In this document: positions 14,391-16,079 of the stretch, one piece after another | Layout of the letters: each line of letters begins with the position of its first letter | Position numbering within the stretch: position 1 is the stretch's first letter | From: JBCCRH01 sp039208045 | Lineage (GTDB): Bacteria > Bacteroidota > Bacteroidia > Chitinophagales > Saprospiraceae | Direction of reading: 5' to 3' | Length of the DNA stretch: 16,079 nucleotides | NCBI GenBank assembly: GCA_039208045.1 | Contig: JBCCRH010000085.1 | Coordinates: forward strand, 1-16,079 | Program-made: the position numbers and the translations under genes | Notes under the pieces: generated by a model | Databases searched by the model: none | The model's input: the letters and a program-made list of their open reading frames with translations, nothing else | Told to the model about the DNA's origin: nothing

Positions 14391-15014
14391 TCAGTATTCC
14401 ACCTGCAAATACTGCTGCACGGCACTAATCGCTTCGGGACGATTGAGCACATGTAGCTTTTTATAAACATTCTGCAGTTGAAATTTAATCCGCGCTACAC
14501 TTATTCCACGAGACCTGCTAATTTGCATATTAGTGAGCCCGTCAAAAATATCTTGTAGCAACTCTAGCTCTTGCTCGGTCAGCGAACTCGGCAATTGGCT
14601 ATTGACAATTTCCAATTCCCACTGGATAGGGTAGGAGCTATTTGCAAAGTTAAATAGCGCAATTTCTATGGTATGCTGTAGCGTACGGAAAGTAAACGGG
14701 AGATGTAATATTCCTCCTGGACGGGTATGTTGGAATTGCTTATGGGTACCTGGCATTCGATCGTCAACGATAAAGATAAAGGGTAGATGAAACTGTTCGT
14801 TGATAAGCTCTGCAAGTCGAATTCCTTCTTCTGGGGCACCCAAGTCGGGAGCAATTAGCGCAATATCCGCTTCTTCGACCGTCAGAAACGCTTGAGCTTG
14901 CGCCAAAGAATCTACAAAACCAGCTACGGTATAGCCTGCTTTTTCGAATTGCGTATTAATAATAGGAATAAATGCTTGATCAGTAGTTGCGACAACAACG
15001 CGTACTTTTTGCAT
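14391..15014 (-). CDS. LuxR-type regulator with a degenerate (pseudo-)receiver domain
   Basis: A protein of 207 residues. Residues 3-120 have the alternating pattern of a response-regulator receiver (VRVVVATTD, then ADIALIAPDLG, then FIFIVDD, then LHLPF). Residues 143-203 form a GerE/LuxR-type helix-turn-helix (LTEQELELLQDIFDGLTNMQIS, described by position). Aligning IALIAPDLGAPEEGI to the usual acceptor segment puts Ala55 where the phosphorylated Asp normally sits, and the conserved Lys of the KP motif is Leu105. Phosphorylation through the normal route is therefore doubtful. No histidine kinase is nearby. The reductase gene starts 82 nt after its stop on the same strand, so they may be regulated together. 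A TACATTTG element lies upstream at 15142. Confidence 0.78.
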   Translation of the reverse strand: MQKVRVVVATTDQAFIPIINTQFEKAGYTVAGFVDSLAQAQAFLTVEEADIALIAPDLGAPEEGIRLAELINEQFHLPFIFIVDDRMPGTHKQFQHTRPGGILHLPFTFRTLQHTIEIALFNFANSSYPIQWELEIVNSQLPSSLTEQELELLQDIFDGLTNMQISRSRGISVARIKFQLQNVYKKLHVLNRPEAISAVQQYLQVEY

Positions 15015-15141
15015 AATGTGACACTAAAATTGTTGAATAATCGGGTGATAAATCAATTTTTAATTGAGGCCAAATGAGTAACTATTCAATCTGTAAAACT
15101 TAGTGCATGTTCGATTAGTGCGCTGCAAAACTTAGCGACCG

Positions 15142-15176
15142 CAAATGTATCAAAAAATAAGAAGTCTATTTGTCAA
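15142..15176 (-). promoter_or_regulatory. Candidate promoter for the pseudo-receiver regulator
   Basis: On the minus strand TACATTTG (15142-15149) matches the TAnnTTTG -7 consensus, and TTG (15174-15176) lies upstream. The spacing of 24 nt is a little longer than usual. The implied leader before the ATG at 15014 is about 120-125 nt long and holds two copies of a CTGyAAAACTTAG word (15091 and 15123). Confidence 0.4.
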
Positions 15177-15182
15177 CGAATT

Positions 15183-15734
15183 CTAATTTTTTACTGCTTC
15201 GATGGGAACGCGCTCTCCGTCTTTATAACTCACAATCCAAGCATCTTTGAGCCCTTTTGTCTTGAGATGATCTTTTAAACGCTTCGCTTCGTCATACTGG
15301 CGAAAGCGGCCGAGTACTATTTTTTGCAACTCATCACCCCCTTCGAGTGCAAATTGATCGGTAGTCTGTAGGCTCTGATCAATTTGGTTTTGCTCATAGG
15401 CGCCGATCTGTACGCGGAACCATACGCCATAATCATCAGAGGTTTCTTGCACTTGCTGAGAAACCATATCTAGATTGCGTTGGGTAGTAGCCAATTGATC
15501 TTGGAGTTGGTTAATCTTGCCTTGAAGCTGACCTTTAGTTTGATCCTTGCTGTTGAGGGTTGCTTCGGTCTCTTGGAGCTGCGTTTTTAGGCGTTCCACA
15601 TCATTTTGGCAGTTGACGAGGTCGCGTTGGGCTGCTTGGTACTCAGGCGTTTGGCTAATGTCTTTCGCAGATTTGCAAGAAAAGGTCAAAAATAGCAAGC
15701 TGATACACACGGTGGTAAGGATCGATTTAAGCAT
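15183..15734 (-). CDS. SPOR-like domain lipoprotein with coiled coil
   Basis: A protein of 183 residues. A lipoprotein signal ends in the lipobox TFSC with Cys20. Residues about 34-98 form a coiled coil rich in Gln, Leu and Asp/Glu (CQNDVERLKTQLQETEATL region). From residue 102 to 178 comes a SPOR-like fold: WFRVQIGAYE, then KIVLGRFRQYDEAKRL, then DAWIVSYKDGERVPI. SPOR domains bind peptidoglycan, often denuded strands at division sites, so this protein likely sits at the envelope as a structural or division-linked lipoprotein. It appears monocistronic, with the pseudo-receiver promoter starting just behind its stop. The precise partner is unknown. Confidence 0.85.
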   Translation of the reverse strand: MLKSILTTVCISLLFLTFSCKSAKDISQTPEYQAAQRDLVNCQNDVERLKTQLQETEATLNSKDQTKGQLQGKINQLQDQLATTQRNLDMVSQQVQETSDDYGVWFRVQIGAYEQNQIDQSLQTTDQFALEGGDELQKIVLGRFRQYDEAKRLKDHLKTKGLKDAWIVSYKDGERVPIEAVKN

Positions 15735-15917
15735 GTTGAAGTTGGTTTTAGTTTTCGATGCTTAAAGTTGGGAAGAGCTGGGGAGTTTTTTGATTTTTTT
15801 GCAGAAAAAATTGTAGAATTCTGGTATTTCTAAACCTTTAGGCTGAGCAGCGCTGCAAAACCTTGTAGTCCAATAGCAATTGAACTACAAGGTTTAAGCA
15901 CTGGCAGCACACAACAC
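15735..15917. other. 183-bp intergenic region with a terminator-like hairpin
   Basis: It separates two minus-strand genes and must hold the promoter of the SPOR lipoprotein. An A/T-rich stretch (15786-15820) is the likeliest place, but no clear TAnnTTTG was found. GCAGCGCTGC at 15847-15856 is a perfect palindrome. Confidence 0.4.
15858..15895 (-). terminator. Intrinsic-terminator-like hairpin behind the type IX-secreted protein gene
   Basis: AAACCTTGTAGT (15858-15869) and ACTACAAGGTTT (15884-15895) form a perfect 12-bp stem with a 14-nt loop. On the minus strand the stem ends in TTTT. It lies 22 nt after the stop codon at 15918. The U-run is short and partly inside the stem. Confidence 0.6.
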
Positions 15918-16079
15918 TTAGTGCTTCACAAACTTCCTAATTTGTCGTTGTCCATCAATCAACAAGTGTATGAAGTAAATGCCATTAGGCAGTTTACTTA
16001 CATCAAGCTGTTGTTTAATGCGCGGCGCATCCTTGTCTAGTACCAATTGAGTGAAGACTACCTTTCCATTCACATCCAA
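15918..16079 (-). CDS. C-terminal type IX secretion sorting domain of a secreted protein, cut by the window edge
   Basis: The last 53 codons of a minus-strand gene whose body lies beyond base 16079. The frame is open from the window edge to TAA at 15918-15920. It reads DVNGKVVFTQ, then LDVSKLPNGIYFIHLL, then RKFVKH at the end. This is the pattern of the type A C-terminal domain (Por_secre_tail) that directs proteins through the type IX system to the cell surface or outside, where it is removed. It identifies the route of export, not the job of the missing catalytic or adhesive part. The terminator-like hairpin follows. Confidence 0.85.
   Translation of the reverse strand: MDVNGKVVFTQLVLDKDAPRIKQQLDVSKLPNGIYFIHLLIDGQRQIRKFVKH

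Noticed and set aside
14303..14470. Longer start for the CurA-like reductase overlapping the pseudo-receiver gene
   Set aside because: The added ~55 residues have no family likeness, while MRNKQLLLAKRPVG is the usual N-terminus.

Overview
The window looks like a piece of a Bacteroidota chromosome, probably a marine or environmental Saprospirales/Cytophagales-type genome; the class is inferred, not proven. The signs are a large TonB-dependent receptor, a type IX secretion sorting domain at the right edge, 7TM-AraC and LuxR-type regulators, short lipoprotein signals, a GTTACTTTTT-type intergenic hairpin repeat, and two exact TAnnTTTG promoter -7 elements. No rRNA, tRNA, CRISPR array or insertion sequence was seen.

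Left part (1-4773): the C-terminal 649 residues of a TonB-dependent receptor; a short G-rich repeat cluster; a membrane-anchored SGNH-like protein; a stem-loop-rich intergenic element between convergent genes; a diheme cytochrome-c-peroxidase/MauG-like lipoprotein on the minus strand; and a 328-bp spacer that carries a hairpin repeat.

Middle (4774-9209, plus strand): a polysaccharide flippase and a GT-B-like glycosyltransferase, separated by 1 nt, form a surface-glycan pair. Directly behind them lies a composite toxin-antitoxin island: a RelE/ParE-type pair and then a paralogous antitoxin-like gene followed by a class II Fic AMP-transferase. The spacers of this island are not random. They contain decayed pieces of the antitoxin 5' end, the Fic 3' end and the glycosyltransferase 3' end, in the order expected if the block [glycosyltransferase end - antitoxin - Fic] once existed twice and the RelE pair now sits where most of the first copy was. 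This is the most unusual structure in the window.

Right part (9237-16079): a secreted beta-lactamase-fold serine hydrolase meets a convergent flavin amine oxidase with zero bases between the stop codons. A minus-strand group follows (in transcription order: pseudo-receiver LuxR-type regulator, CurA-like NADPH reductase, 7TM-AraC regulator, amine oxidase). Next come a SPOR-domain lipoprotein and, at the edge, the tail of a type IX-secreted protein with a terminator-like hairpin behind it.
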